Counted from the stretch's first letter, positions 1-12,032 are shown. The stretch: 64,000 bases of DNA from Laburnicola sp. R22_1 (GCA_014281115.1 JACONQ010000015.1:1302001-1366000), one strand, 5' to 3'. Numbers and translations: made by a program. Notes: generated by a model from the sequence alone, not told the origin.

Positions 1-1217
1 GTGTTTGGTAAAAGATGGGGGGTTGTTGAAGTAAGAGATGGGATATTGTTATCAAGTCATGTTGACGTCACGCGCTTGTGCTGGAATAATGCAGTCATTC
101 GAAATATTGTTGTATTGTGATAAGTTACTGACCGGAGTGCCTAATGGTCTACCATACACGGTAGCCACACAAGCGATCTCACGGACATATGTAACGCCAG
201 GTCTTCGCCAGTCATGGTTCTTCCCTGACAAAATAGATACACGACTTCCTTTCTCCTCGTTCGCTCATCCACTGAACTACCTATTGCCTTGGTAGCGTAA
301 TGACTCTCTGGATCTTAAAATATCGGTAAATCATGTTCCCACGTCTAAGACATTGGGCCACTGTTTGCAAACACACTGAGGACGACAAACGGTCAGTAAG
401 TCCACGAGATTGCCGTTAATCCTTTGACGAAGCCCTCGCTTGTTGTTCTTCTTATTGTTGGGTTGGTGCACTGTTACTCAGCAGCGGTGCGTGCGGCCAA
501 CTAGAAGACGATACTAGACTTTGATAAGTCATCTCACTGCCTCCCACAGCAGACAGTACTACTAAATGTACACTGACAATCCCACTGGCGATACCTTAAT
601 GACTTATATTGCAGTGTCGCAGTACATAGCAAGAACACTTCCATGAGTCACTCTACGCTCTATATGTAAATTGTTAAATCGCCTATGGATAGTAAGAAGT
701 ACTATTTCAACCACACAACAGGCTCAGGACATTTTGAGCACTCCACCAATATGAATCCACCTAAAAGTTCCTCCCTCATTCTCTCGTGGTCCATTATATC
801 TATTAAATTTGCACTTGGGAGATATAATTAAGAGAATAGTATAAAGAGACGCATATAGTAATACACGCTAATTATGATAAACGCAGGTCTATAAAGTAAA
901 CCCTACCAGGGAACATACCTAATGCATAGTATGGTTCAATAGCCTACTCAACATCAAGTTATTTGTCATGGAACGGTGAGTGAAGCATTCAAAACCTTGA
1001 CAATATGTCCAATACTGCCTTAGGTGTATTATTTTGATTGCAGCTGAAACAACTTCTACAACTGTGTTACTAATTATTAACTGGCAAACTTTTATAGGTC
1101 ACATGAACCATCAAGTCGGCTTTATTGGATAGAATGGAAGCATCTTGGAAAACCAAAAATTTACTTTTCTCAAAGACTTCGGTCTCTTTCGCATTCTACC
1201 CAGAAGACGTGGTACGT
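1..1217. other. intergenic, no gene seen
   Basis: Moderately AT-rich sequence with stops in all frames. I see no domain, RNA gene or clear repeat. An 85-codon reading frame at 38-295 resembles nothing I recognise. Confidence 0.5.
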
Positions 1218-1697
1218 TCAAGTTCCTGCCTTGACACTCAGCGGTCCCCAGATCCCAGGACTGCGTGGTGTACCATCAAACGTCCCATATCCCTGCATCT
1301 TCGGCGACACCATGTCCATGAGGCACATATGCTCCCTCAACCGCTCACCCACGTACTCTTGCGTCCACTCACGCTGATTTTGCAACTCCTTCGCATTCAT
1401 CCGCACTGCCTCTGCGACGACGTCTTCAGTCCAATCCTGCAACGCAGCCAGCTGCGTCGCTGTCAGTTTCCCTGCTTCGTCTTCAATGTCCTCGGTGCCG
1501 TGGAGCGCTTGGTAATGTGAGTCATGATAGTGAAAGATAAAGGTAACGAAGATGAGAATGAAGATTGCACACGTGCCGATGATGGCGAAGAAACAAAAGA
1601 CTTCAAGGATGTTAGACGATGCGGAAAAGAGGGTGAAGTGTTGGTGCTGCATTGTGGTGCAAGTTGTGAATCCGGACAAGTTGCGTTGTATCCACAT
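1218..1697 (-). CDS. small single-pass membrane protein, uncharacterised
   Basis: An intronless frame gives about 159 residues from the ATG at 1697, or 144 from the ATG at 1652. The frame opens further upstream, but only with a non-ATG codon. One strong hydrophobic segment (FCFFAIIGTCAIFILIFV) lies near the N-terminus. A polar, acidic, probably helical tail follows (DIEDEAGKLTATQLAALQDW), ending near a Gly/Pro-rich stretch. No family recognised. Architecture suggests a short exposed N-terminus, one membrane span and a soluble tail. The start choice is uncertain and no promoter motif supports either ATG. Confidence 0.45.
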   Translation of the reverse strand: MWIQRNLSGFTTCTTMQHQHFTLFSASSNILEVFCFFAIIGTCAIFILIFVTFIFHYHDSHYQALHGTEDIEDEAGKLTATQLAALQDWTEDVVAEAVRMNAKELQNQREWTQEYVGERLREHMCLMDMVSPKMQGYGTFDGTPRSPGIWGPLSVKAGT

Positions 1698-1760
1698 TGG
1701 AGCGGGTGGATGTGGTTTTAAACGGGTGTGTAGACATTGTGAGGTTAACAAGTGTTGCAA

Positions 1761-2242
1761 GGTCGTTTTGGGCGTTGTCGTGACTCAATTACACAATGTG
1801 GATCATTAAGCTGGTCTTTGACGAGTCGATCCTCGCCAACTTGAGGAGCCATGCCCATTAAGTTGACATCCTCAGTGCCATGACGACTCTTGTGGTGACT
1901 TTAGAATTAGTATACTTTCAGACTTCGAGCGGATTGGACATATGTCACTTACTTATGTCACTTATTGCATGTCTAGGTATGATATACTGTGTCAATCACT
2001 GCCTAACAGACGCATTGGGATATAAATACTTCTGTCTACATGCAAAACTGTGAAACAGCATTTAAGTACGAGTTACCGAAGTATTATCTTGTTTCACCTG
2101 AGTGGAACAACACGTGACGAGGTCGCCCATTAGTGAATAACTACTTCAAAAAGCACTCGTTCATAAAATTACTGCTCATATCTAAGGCTCTCTACCTTGC
2201 TCAACCCCATAACGCATTTCCTCACTCATCCGATACTTCACC
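1761..2242. other. intergenic between two divergent small membrane-protein genes
   Basis: No coding signal. It must hold both promoters if the flanking genes are real. Confidence 0.4.
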
Positions 2243-2680
2243 ATGTCACCACCTAAGACAATGTTCCAACGTGCAACCTCATCCTGCATTCCTGTTGCAC
2301 AGAAATTCATCAGCCTCGGACTAGAAGTCTATCTCACTGTCACAGCCATCTTGCTCTGCCTTGTTGTTGGCGTCGTCTTGTCCCTCAGTTGCCGCTGCTG
2401 TAAGAAACGCCCAGCCAGAACCCCAGTCACTAAGAATCAAAATGAACGAGTGACATGGAGTCGAAAAGACAGTTCCAAAACTCATACTCAACAACAGGGC
2501 TTCGACGATTCAATCTATCCACCGGGTATGGAGATCGACCATGTTTTGCGGAAGTGGAACAGCCCAGGTTTAACGCCACCCCTCGTAGATCCACGCGATG
2601 GTCTGGGTCTGTGGTATGATTGGAGGGTCCCCGGGTTGAAGCTTGGAAAAGGCGTCGGAAAACAAGGAGGCACTGGATGA
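2243..2680 (+). CDS. small single-pass membrane protein, uncharacterised
   Basis: A single ATG-initiated exon of 145 residues. Residues about 29-50 (VYLTVTAILLCLVVGVVLSL) form one membrane span. A cysteine/basic juxtamembrane patch (CRCCKKRP) follows, fitting a cytosolic tail and possible palmitoylation. The tail ends in a Gly/Lys-rich stretch. It is divergent to the similar-sized membrane protein at 1218-1697. No family recognised; hydropathy and the ATG in a plausible context are the only support. Confidence 0.45.
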   Translation: MSPPKTMFQRATSSCIPVAQKFISLGLEVYLTVTAILLCLVVGVVLSLSCRCCKKRPARTPVTKNQNERVTWSRKDSSKTHTQQQGFDDSIYPPGMEIDHVLRKWNSPGLTPPLVDPRDGLGLWYDWRVPGLKLGKGVGKQGGTG

Positions 2681-3222
2681 TTGAATACTCGAGAAGACAT
2701 TGTATTGCTAGACGGTGGCCGCGCATGACGTCTTAGTTAATATTTCAAAGAATGGTGGTATGCATATCGGCTTACGAGAAGACATATGGGAAGACTGTCG
2801 AGTTCTGATAGCAAAATTAAGCTACCCAAAACAATGTGTTCAAAGAACTGATCGTGACGACTAAACTTCAACTTGAATACTCAAACTTTAAACGAACACT
2901 CAATGACAGAGCAAGCAATTTGGAAGTGTAACTATACAAAACCAATTTCACAAAAGCAAGTGTATGTATCCTAATACTACTTGGCGAGATCCACGGTCCT
3001 GTGGCTGGCCTTGCAACTGAAAGAGATATTTATCTCACCGAACGTTCGAGTCAGCGGGTTACCGAGCAGAGCAAGTATTCACAACAAAATGACACTAACT
3101 GTTTCACACAAGCACAGTACTCTCCGCCTCCCGCTATATAATCCCCTCTAGCACCGGCGTCTCACCCGCAACACACCAACAATCTTCAACCATCACAAGT
3201 TCTCAACCCGACCCGAGTCACG
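2681..3222. other. intergenic, promoter of the 222-residue protein
   Basis: No coding signal. It contains the TATA box at 3135-3142 and a pyrimidine-rich leader before the ATG at 3223. Confidence 0.5.
3135..3142 (+). promoter_or_regulatory. TATA box
   Basis: TATATAAT lies 88 nt upstream of the ATG at 3223. A C/A-rich leader follows, as is typical of expressed ascomycete genes. Confidence 0.5.
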
Positions 3223-3891
3223 ATGCGCGAGAAGATCTACGTCGAGAAAATCATTGAGGAAGGATGGAACGCACTGAGCACTCGCGTTGAAGAGCTTGTA
3301 GCACCTACATTCCTAAATTACTGGATGTTGAACCCGAACGGTCAACTCCAGACTATCGCAATCATCTCCCTCACGCTCGCGCTCTACGAAGGAGGGTTCC
3401 GTATCATCAAAGAGGAGTGCATCATGATGGCGAGGAAGTTCTTCGGCCGTCCCGCTGCGCAAATGCAGACAGAGGAAGCAGCAGCCGATGACATCGACTA
3501 CGACCACGACACCTCAGACGACGAGCACATCAAGGCCGAACCAGATGTAGACCCCGAGCCCCAACACCTGCACGCGGCCTCAATTCCGATGTCCTCAATG
3601 CGTAAGGTCCCGCCGCAGATTCCCTTGGTGGCATACACTCCTTTCAAATCGCAGCTCAACAATCCGCCGCGAAACGTGGAGGACCGCACACCCACGCCGC
3701 ATCCTAGGGCTTCTCACGCTCGCCTTCCTCCGAACATTACCTCTCTTCGCCGCAGTCTGTATAAAGCGCCAACCCACGCGACGAGCCACAGAATGAATGA
3801 CGGAGAGCACCGAGCCGCGCCCAGCACGGCGGAGGTAAATATGGCGCAGCTTAGGAAGGAGCAGTTGGACAAGATTAAGAAGTGGGCTTGA
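3223..3891 (+). CDS. uncharacterised 222-residue protein
   Basis: One exon from ATG to TGA. Residues 1-75 look folded, with amphipathic helices and a hydrophobic stretch (TIAIISLTLALYEGGF). Residues 80-110 are strongly acidic (DDIDYDHDTSDDE). The rest is Pro/Arg/His-rich and probably disordered, ending in a short Lys-rich helix (QLRKEQLDKIKKWA). It has a TATA box and a C/A-rich leader. No family recognised; a nuclear or membrane-associated adaptor are both possible. Confidence 0.6.
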   Translation: MREKIYVEKIIEEGWNALSTRVEELVAPTFLNYWMLNPNGQLQTIAIISLTLALYEGGFRIIKEECIMMARKFFGRPAAQMQTEEAAADDIDYDHDTSDDEHIKAEPDVDPEPQHLHAASIPMSSMRKVPPQIPLVAYTPFKSQLNNPPRNVEDRTPTPHPRASHARLPPNITSLRRSLYKAPTHATSHRMNDGEHRAAPSTAEVNMAQLRKEQLDKIKKWA

Positions 3892-4801
3892 GCTGAGGAG
3901 TCTAAGTATGTGTGGACAGGAGAAGTGAGTCTCGACAAAGGCACGGCAAAGACGTAGTACTAAGACCTTCTAGTGTGTGTGAAATTCGGTGGATTCATGT
4001 GTCTCGATGGCCTTGGTAGGTTCAAGGGTTCAGTCATTTCGACTCGTATACCTCGATAGATGGATGGTCTATTTCAGATGGGAGTAATATCGTATCCAGG
4101 GTCTTCGACGCTAGCGACTGGTAATATCTTTGCAAGTCCAGACACGTAAAACCTCAAGGCGAGGTACCTCCAATCTTTAGAAAGTCAGCAAAAGCTGGCT
4201 GAATGAGCTTTTCCCATTACATACCATCATCCCTACTTTGTTCTCTAACCACGTTCCACTGCTCTCTACCTAAGATCCTGTCCTGAGCAAATCGGCGGAG
4301 TTCACTCTCCAAACTCCCATGCGCAAATGTCCTCTTCGCACATACCCCAACCCAAACTATCGTCCAAGAGCCAAAGGCGTAAGTATAAAGAGGGACGCCA
4401 CGGGGACGAAGCCAAGTGCGCATTAGCCGACCAGGATGTAAAACAGGATCATGCAGCCGAGCACATAGTAGAAAAGCGCGGTGGAGAAAGGCCCGTAAGC
4501 CTAGAAGATATAGACATCGTATTTTCGTGTTGTTGAGAAGCTATAGCCGGAGCCGTAGGCGGACAGGAAGCAATTCGCAATTTCCGTGTTGTCGGTATGT
4601 GGTAAAATCCGATAGCCACCATGCATCACAAGCGTGCTACCGTCCAACTGTACATCCCACTGTCAAAAAAAAGTCCAGCAGCTCCCACTCGCAAACCCAC
4701 TCCAAAGCACCCTTCCTCCCCACTTTCCTATCCTCCCTCCGACTCAAAGAAGTACGCACATACATACCTAGTACCATGGTCGCTGCGATACCTCTCCAGC
4801 T
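3892..4801. other. intergenic, no gene supported
   Basis: Overlapping frames on both strands (for example 4416-4937 +) are low-complexity Ser/Pro/Arg translations without domain character. Confidence 0.4.
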
Positions 4802-5047
4802 CTACAACTGTGGCCCCACCGGCTGGAAAACATCATCTTCCTCCAAGTACTCCCAGAAGAACAGAAACACCAATGCCACCGACTGGCAGAACACCACCGT
4901 CGACAGGCGGCTAAACACGCAGATGGACCACATGTAGTAGAATGCGTTTGTGGCGAAGGTGAATGCAAAGGCTGTCGTGATGAGGAGGAGCGCGTAGAGC
5001 GTGAGGTAGTATAGTATTGTGCCGGCTAGGGTGCGAGCGGTTTGCAT
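4802..5047 (-). CDS. small polytopic membrane protein, uncharacterised
   Basis: From the ATG at 5047 the frame gives 81 residues with two hydrophobic spans: IL-YYLTLYALLLITTAFAF, and VVFCQSVALVFLFFWEYL. A short acidic tail follows. An in-frame ATG at 5161 would add 38 Pro/Thr-rich residues. The hydrophobic part is too long and regular to be chance, but I do not recognise the family. A terminal intron that extends the C-terminus cannot be excluded. Confidence 0.5.
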   Translation of the reverse strand: MQTARTLAGTILYYLTLYALLLITTAFAFTFATNAFYYMWSICVFSRLSTVVFCQSVALVFLFFWEYLEEDDVFQPVGPQL

Positions 5048-5741
5048 GGTAGGTGGTGTTGTTCGGGCGAGGTGGTTTGATGTCGTTGGCGGCGCGCGGC
5101 GGGTGGTCGGTATGGGGTGATGAGGTGGCTGAGGGTGGATTGCTTGGGAGAGGGATTTCATGGTGTGGTGAGGATTGGTTGACTGGAGAGGCGCTCTTGT
5201 TTGGGTGAAGGTAGATGCAGTGCGTTCACTTTCACTGCGAGGTTTCCCGCTGTGTGCATCAACACTGAAGTGTTCAGCAGAGTGTTTTTGCACAATTGCA
5301 TAGTAGGCATTCAGCCATAGTAGTATGATGGCAAAGACAAAGGACAGGATAAGCTATAAGTCTCGGTACATGCTGCCTTTGCATCACGTAGTCTGGGGTA
5401 AGAGGGACATGATACAGGTTAACAGAGAGCGTTAATCCGCGGCTGAGATGACTACTTCGTCGCTCAGATGGACGCAGGTGTGTGGATCTACCGCTGTGCA
5501 CGTCGGCATCTGCATCATCTGTCCTGAGGTAACACCTATGGTACATGCCCAAGGCATCTGGCGGACTGGGTTCAAAGGCGGCTTGGGTGGGGTTCTCAAG
5601 ATCTGATAGATGCACCCTGTCGGCAGCTACAGTTGGGCACGTTAGTATTCGCATTAGCTATCCTGGGATAATATATTGTAGAACACAGAGGAGAATATAA
5701 GAGGGTGAAACATGACTTCATCGGCATCCTAAACTACTTCA
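5048..5741. other. intergenic, no gene supported
   Basis: A 126-codon minus-strand frame (5274-5654) lacks recognisable features. Confidence 0.35.
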
Positions 5742-6684
5742 CTACGGTAGCTGACACCAGCAGGTGACGCAACCTTTGTGCTCGTCATCCGATTCCTCAT
5801 CCGTCGTATCGTCGTAGTGCGAATCGACCCTAACCCGCTCATTGCGTCCCATTGCGAACATTAACGTGTCCCAGTAGTGTACCACGACGATAATCTCAGG
5901 ACAGTTTGTGGAGCCCATCATCTTGTTCCAGATGTTCCTAACGACCTGGTCGAGATCTCTCCGATCCACATGCTCATTGAAGACCTCGGCCGTACTTAAA
6001 GTGAGATTCTCAAGCGAACCCCCTACGAAAACGTCGAGCCCAGCTCCCGCCCAGCGCTCGATGAGATCTAAGGGCGTCCAGTCCCAAGTAAGAGCATACT
6101 CGAGGCGTAGATTGCGTATTTTCCTGGTCAGAGCCGGACCGAATATCGCGGGAAGTGCCTCGAACCTCTCGTGGAGTGCAACGGCGTTGTCTTGTCTCCT
6201 GGTCAACTGGGCTCCTCGCCACAAGAACCGGCTGGAGAGTAGTATCGTGTCTCGCTCGAAATTGATGTATAGCTGCTGTGGTGACCATGGTCCATAGAAG
6301 AAGGTTCTATCACGGCGAGCGTCAGTTTGTCACGATTGGGTATCCTGACGTGACTTACGGTTTGCGCTCGGGAATCGAAATCCACTCTCCGCCGTCAAGC
6401 CTTGCCGCTGCAGCACGAGCCTCACAGTTGACGGAGAATAGTTTGGGGTAGCGCTTGTTGCAGGAAATCCAGAGTGCCGCGGTTGGCTCGTCGTAGGTAT
6501 GGAGCTCAATCTCGCGATCGGAGCTGCGAGGTTCGTGAGTTGATGTCTTGCACAGCTGCCGTATCTTGGAAACTCACCCGTAAAGCTCGCTGTAGTCATC
6601 GTGGAGGGCGTATTCCCACACCTTGTCTCGGAGTTCGGCAGCGAGCGCGCTGAACTGAGGGAACGACATGTTCAGGCTGTACAT
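5742..6684 (-). CDS. 2EXR / F-box-like domain protein
   Basis: Three exons, 6578-6684, 6359-6523 and 5742-6306, joined at GTGAGT..CAG and GTAAGT..TAG sites, give 278 residues in one frame. The N-terminus FPQFSALAAELRDKVWEYAL is the opening motif of the fungal 2EXR family (often annotated F-box-like), which occurs in large numbers in ascomycete genomes. The middle contains the usual ALWISCNKRYPKLF and FFYGPW blocks. The C-terminus is acidic (DDTTDEESDDEH) and ends in a Cys/Trp-rich tag. An alternative ATG lies five codons downstream at 6669. No biochemical role is established for this family. Intact, not RIP-damaged. Confidence 0.8.
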
Positions 6685-7602
6685 TTTGTTAGCTTGTCCC
6701 TGAGGAGGAAAGGAGGAAGAGTGGGCGGGGCGAGGCGTTTTTATAAACAACCCCCGCCTGGTCCAAGCTCGGGGAGTGAAAGGGTCGATTTGACAACCTC
6801 GATAAGGCAAGAACGCTCACTTTCGCAACTGACTACCGTGTACATGGCCGTGCCATTTCTTTGAAAGACGGTTGCTGGAGTGACGAGGGCAGCCATACGC
6901 AATCTTCGGGCGCCCCTTCTCCGTTTCGTACTTCAGTTCGCGATGAGATGATGATAAACATAGGGAAAAAGCACGAGATGGCATTTTTTTATAAGAGTCT
7001 TGGTCGCTAAAAGAATAGATTTTCAAGTCAGGAAACGGGACACCCATTTGCGGATAAAAAGTTGGGAAGTGGATAGACTACGACAGAAGAATACATCATC
7101 TATTTGCTCACGAGCGGTTCGGTGGAGGAGAAGAAGGCACAACCGTAGCAACCCTGACGTGCATATGTATTGACAGCCTCAAAAGTTGTTGGACTGTGAA
7201 GAACCGCAGAGAGTTGGTTTGTGTGTGCAAGCCGTTGTCCTTGGATTGCAAGTTTTGTAGATGATGTGTCGCTGTTGCGATGGCTTGCGAAGGTAGATGG
7301 AAGACGTCACGGGCATAAGCAATCATGTGACAAACGCCTCACCCGGGCACCTGGGCACATGGCAGTGCATGCGCAACCCAACTCACCAAGCGCCGCCTCC
7401 CACGCCGTCCTCGAGTCCAACGTCGCGCTGCTTCGGGCCTGGCCCCGCCCTCCACCTTGACGCCCGTCGCACATATTGATATTCTTCGCTTGCTCTCCTA
7501 CGCACTTGTCACACGACCTACCCGCCGTCTTCCGACGTACAATTGCTCCGAGCCGCACACAATCAGCCGGCACGGGCGTGTCAGCCAGCGCACGCGACCA
7601 CC
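6685..7602. other. intergenic, no gene supported
   Basis: Only overlapping short frames without domain character. It separates a minus-strand gene from a plus-strand gene, so it should hold both promoters. Confidence 0.4.
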
Positions 7603-8096
7603 ATGTTTTGCCTACGGAGCTGGATTCCGGTCCTCTTCTTCCTGTGCGTACTGGGCCTCGTGTTGCGAAACGCGCATACTGACCAGCAAGACTAAGGACC
7701 AATGCCTCGCCCGTCTACCTCGTCCTCTTCATCTCGGCAACCTACTTCCTCAACCGACCTTGCGTATACTGCTCGCTCCTCCTGTTCATACTCGTCGTCG
7801 CGCTCTTCGACTTCCACACGCCATGGTTCGAAGCGCCGCTCTCTCCCGAGACCACGGAGCTTGCGTTCAACGGCACGTCCGGGTTTCGCGACTCCCTCTT
7901 TGAGACGGCTGGCGTCTTCGCGCAGGCAGCGAACAACACGGCGCAAGCGCTGGTCAAGAGCGCTGTCGACAGCATACGGGAAAAGACAGCCGGAGCGGCA
8001 GGCGCGAGCGGTGCCGCCAACTACGAGTGGGTGAAGGGCTTGGTGGGCAAGAAAGAGTGGCGAGTTCCGTGTCTGGACGTCTTAATCCGTATATAA
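7603..8096 (+). CDS. two-exon membrane protein, uncharacterised
   Basis: Exon 1 (7603-7643) begins MFCLRSWIPVLFFL. A 47-nt intron (GTGCGT, TACTGAC-like branch site, AAG acceptor) leads to exon 2 (7691-8096). The spliced product is 148 residues, with an N-terminal hydrophobic segment, a second (VYLVLFISATYFL) and a third (CSLLLFILVVALFDF). A soluble Ala/Asn-rich helical domain follows (FAQAANNTAQALVKSAVDSI). The frame stays open from 7691 to 8096 and the hydropathy is coherent, but the acceptor is not canonical; an alternative lies six bases downstream. No family recognised. A further intron near the C-terminus is possible. Confidence 0.5.
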
Positions 8097-8889
8097 CGAC
8101 TCTCTGCAAAACCCAGCACGCGTGTACTTCTTGACTATAATGTTTTAGTGGCGGAGGCGGACTTTGGTCACAGGCATGGGCGGAGAGGGGAATTCGACTG
8201 CATGGCACGGCGCATAGTCTTGGGTTGGGGGCATTTTCCTGGCGCTGGCTGTATCTATATATTGCCCGTGGTCACTTGCACGGGTTCGTTCGCTTTATGT
8301 ATTTCCAGATACCCGTACGATAAGGTGATCTGTATTGGATCATTCGTTGAAGGAGAGGGTTTCTCATCGTGCTTCTACGTCGATATGCTACCATACACTC
8401 GAGAAACACAGCGCTCGGAGACATCTGGAATCAATCCTTCTACCTGCTCTCCGGCAGGCATATGCATCACAGTAGATATTGCCCTGGTGGATCGCATCCG
8501 GTTTGGGGTTAAGGCGGGGTGGTGTTTGCGGGGGGCGGCCAACCACGCGACGCGAGCTGCACCTTCGATGCTCCCCTCTGCATCTGCCTTTTTAGATCAC
8601 TCCGCATTTGCTCCGCGTCCGTCCCGACCCCTCCATCAAGCTGGCTGCCCTCCTCCACCTCTCGAGACCTTGTTCTCGCCCCGCGCTCTGGAAGCAGCTC
8701 TTAACCAAGCCCGCCCCTTGTTTTCTGTCCACGTCGACGACCTGTACACATTCCCTTGCTAGAGGTCGCCTGCTTGCTACCCCACGTACCCGTCCCACCT
8801 TCAGACCTGCCCGGATTGCCTTCACGCCAACGGCCTTTGGCACTGGGATCCGATTGTGTTCGAGCGAAGCCAGCAGCAGCTTCGTAGCC
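8097..8889. other. intergenic / 5' region of the aminopeptidase gene
   Basis: No independent gene supported. The last 294 nt (8596-8889) are open in the aminopeptidase frame and start right after a strong pyrimidine tract plus TAG acceptor at 8593-8595. They may therefore be a spliced-in N-terminal extension. Confidence 0.45.
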
Positions 8890-11800
8890 ATGGCGTCGGA
8901 CAGAGACGTCCTGCCAGCTTGGTGAGCATTTGCCCACCTCCGCTGCGGCTGGGAGACTCCAGTGTCAACCCACTGACTGCCATGACAGGGCCAAGCCTGT
9001 GCACTACGACCTCTCCATCCACGATATTGAGTTTGGCGGGAACTTCACCTACCAAGGCACGGTTGCCATCAAGACGAAAATCGACAAGGATGACGGCTTC
9101 AACCACCTCGTTCTCAACGCGCACCAGCTCAAGATCCACAGTGCAGAGCTCAAGACCGAGAAGGGTAGCAATGAGGCCAAGCACATCTCATACGAAGAGA
9201 AGCGCCATCGCGCGACTCTGGATTTCGGGGAGAAGATACAATATTCGGGGGAGGCTACATTGACGCTCAAGTTTGAGGGAACCATCAACAACGTAGGACG
9301 GTGCACGCCAACCCGGCAAAAAGTCGCTGACCCGCGCTGCAGATCATGGCTGGCTTCTACCGCTCCAAGTACAAGCCGAAGGGCGAAGTCCCGGCATCGG
9401 TTGCCAAGGACGACGAGTTCCACTATATGCTGAGCACCCAATTCGAATCGTGCGATGCCCGCCGAGCCTTCCCCTGCTTCGATGAGCCCAACCTCAAAGC
9501 GACCTTCGCTGTTGAGCTCGAGGTACCGAAGGACCAGGTCGCGCTAAGCAACATGCCGGAGAAGGAGATCAAGTCAAGCAAGAGAGAGGGCTTCCACACC
9601 GTCGCCTTCGAAACCACTCCTCTCATGTCGACGTACCTCCTCGCTTGGGCTATCGGAGATTTTGAATACGTGGAGGCGTTTACAAAGCGACAATACAATG
9701 GCAAAAACCTGCCTGTGAGGGTCTATACCACCAGAGGACTCAAGGAACAGGGACGCTTCGCGTTGGAGAACTGCCACCAGATCGTCGACTACTTTTCTGA
9801 GGTGTGACCCACCACTGCATGTTATGCGCATCTGCTAAGCCCCCTTCCAGACGTTTCAGATCGACTATCCTTTGCCCAAAGTGGACTTGCTCGCTGTCCA
9901 TGAATTCGTGAGTTACTCTGCGATGAACGTGCTTTGCGTGCGGTATATTGACTAATTCGTTAGCCAATAATACGTACACCCCTTCTCTTTTATGATTGCT
10001 TAGCTGACCGTTGTTTTCTAGTCACACGGAGCCATGGAGAACTGGGGTCTAATCACCTACCGGTCAGTTGGCCACACCTCTCTCCCTTCATGTTTGCTAA
10101 ACTCTCCCAGTACAACCGCGGTTCTCTTCGACCCCAAGACTTCTGCAGACAGTTACCGAAATCGCGTCGCTTACGTTGTGGCCCACGAACTCGCTCATCA
10201 ATGGTTCGGTAACCTTGTCACTATGGACTGGTGGAGTGAGCTGTGGCTGAATGAAGGCTTTGCCACTTGGGTTGGATGGTTCGCAATAGACCACCTCTAC
10301 CCTGGTAAGCACTCCTTCCGTGAGTAATGTCAATGTTGCTAACATCAGTAATAGAGTGGAATGTCTGGGGACAGTTTGTCGTACGTCATAAATCCAGAGG
10401 TAGTTTGACTCCTTGCAACGCTAACTTCTCTGATCTAGACTGAATCTGTTCAAACAGCCTTCCAGTTGGACGCACTGCGAACCTCTCACGCTATCGAAGT
10501 GCCTGTTAGAGATGGCCCTGAAGTTGACCAGATATTCGACCACATCAGCTACCTAAAGGGTAGTTCAGTCATCCGCATGTTGAGTTCTCACCTGGGCGAG
10601 AAAGTCTTCCTCCAAGGTGTGGCGGACTACCTCAAGGCTCACCAGTATTCGAACGCGACGACCAACGACCTCTGGTCTGCCCTCAGCAAGGCATCGGGCC
10701 AAGACGTCAATAGCTTCATGGACAATTGGGTCCGCAAGATTGGGTTCCCGGTAGTCACTGTAGCCGAAGAGCCCGGCCAGGTAGGCCTTCGCCAACAGCG
10801 TTTCTTGCTTGCCGGTGATGCCAAGCCGGATGAAGATAAGACTGTTTGGTGGATACCGCTAGGCCTCCAGACCGGAGAAGCCGCGTCTTCGGCGTCGGTG
10901 CACAAGACGAAGGCTTTGACACAGAAAGAAGATACCATCCGAGATGTCAACGACGCCTTCTACCAGGTCAACAAGAACCTCACCGGCTTCTACAGGACCA
11001 ACTACCCACCAGCGCGCCTCGAGAAGCTCGGAGAGGCTCGCCAGAACCTCACCGTGGAAGACAAAATTGGCATAATTGGTGATGCGTATGCAAACGCTGT
11101 CGCCGGTTACGGCTCTACGGCTGGCCTTTTGGCTCTTGTACAGCGATTCCAAGATGAGCAGGAGTCTTTGTAAGTCTTACCCCTCCCTGCAAAAATGTAC
11201 ATGCTAACAAGGATGCAGGGTGTGGGATCAAATCATCAACAATCTCGGGAATGTTCGCAACGTGTTTGCCGGTGTCGAAGACACCAGTGATGCCTTGAAG
11301 AAATACGAACTGAACTTGATTTCGCAAGCTGTTGAGAGGGTCGGTTGGGACTTCGGAGAGAACGAAAGCTTCCTCACCGGTCAGCTACGCGCCAGACTCA
11401 TACTTACTGCTGGTCTTCTCGGTCACAAGGCCACCGTCGATGAGGCTTTGCGCCGCTTCGATAGCTACATCTCAGGTAAAGACAAGGCCGCTATCAACCC
11501 GTCACTCCGCACTGGGGTATTCTCTATCGCTATCAAGGAGCGCGGCCAATCCGCTTTCGATGCTATCCAGAACGAGTACCTCACTACAACCTCTATCGAC
11601 GGCAAAGAGATTTGCCTCCGTGCTTTCGGTCGTGTACAGACCCCCGAGCTGGCGCGTAAAGTTCTTGCTTTCATCTTCTCCGACAAAGTGGCCATGCAAG
11701 ACAAGCACACCGGTATCGGCATTCTTGCCAGCAACTCCAAGGTCCGTATCGAAGTATGGAATTTCATCCAGAACAACTGGGACAGCCAGATATACCCCAA

Positions 11801-12032
11801 ACTGTCTGGTAATCTGGTTGTCCTGGAGCGTTTCTTGCGTTTGGGCTTGAACAAATTTGCGGACGAGAAGGTTGCCGATGAGATTGCAGCCTTTTTCAAG
11901 GATAAGGACAACCGGGGCTACAACAAGGCTCTCGAGGTTGTCGACGATACTATTCGAAGTCACGCGAAGTACAGGAACAGGGACGAGGGCGTCGTGAGGG
12001 AGTGGCTGAAAACTAACGGTTACTTGCAGTAA
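8890..12032 (+). CDS. APE2: M1 zinc aminopeptidase (Ape2/Aap1, puromycin-sensitive type)
   Basis: Nine exons (8890-8921, 8989-9292, 9343-9801, 9851-9907, 10022-10062, 10111-10304, 10355-10380, 10439-11169, 11219-12032) join in frame to 885 residues, the usual family length. The order is the M1 beta-saddle N-domain ([14 protein letters not shown]), the exopeptidase motif GAMEN at 287-291, the zinc motif HELAH at 323-327 with the third ligand Glu346 in LWLNEGFA, and the helical ERAP1-like C-domain ending [10 protein letters not shown]. It removes N-terminal residues from peptides, in the cytosol or organelles. The start at 8890 gives MASDRDVLP, which matches the cytosolic core start of relatives. 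An in-frame, Arg/Ser-rich, presequence-like stretch upstream has no ATG of its own. Confidence 0.93.

Noticed and set aside
8148..8762. 204-codon plus-strand frame upstream of the aminopeptidase
   Set aside because: Frame differs from the presequence-like extension, no domain, starts without a supported ATG.
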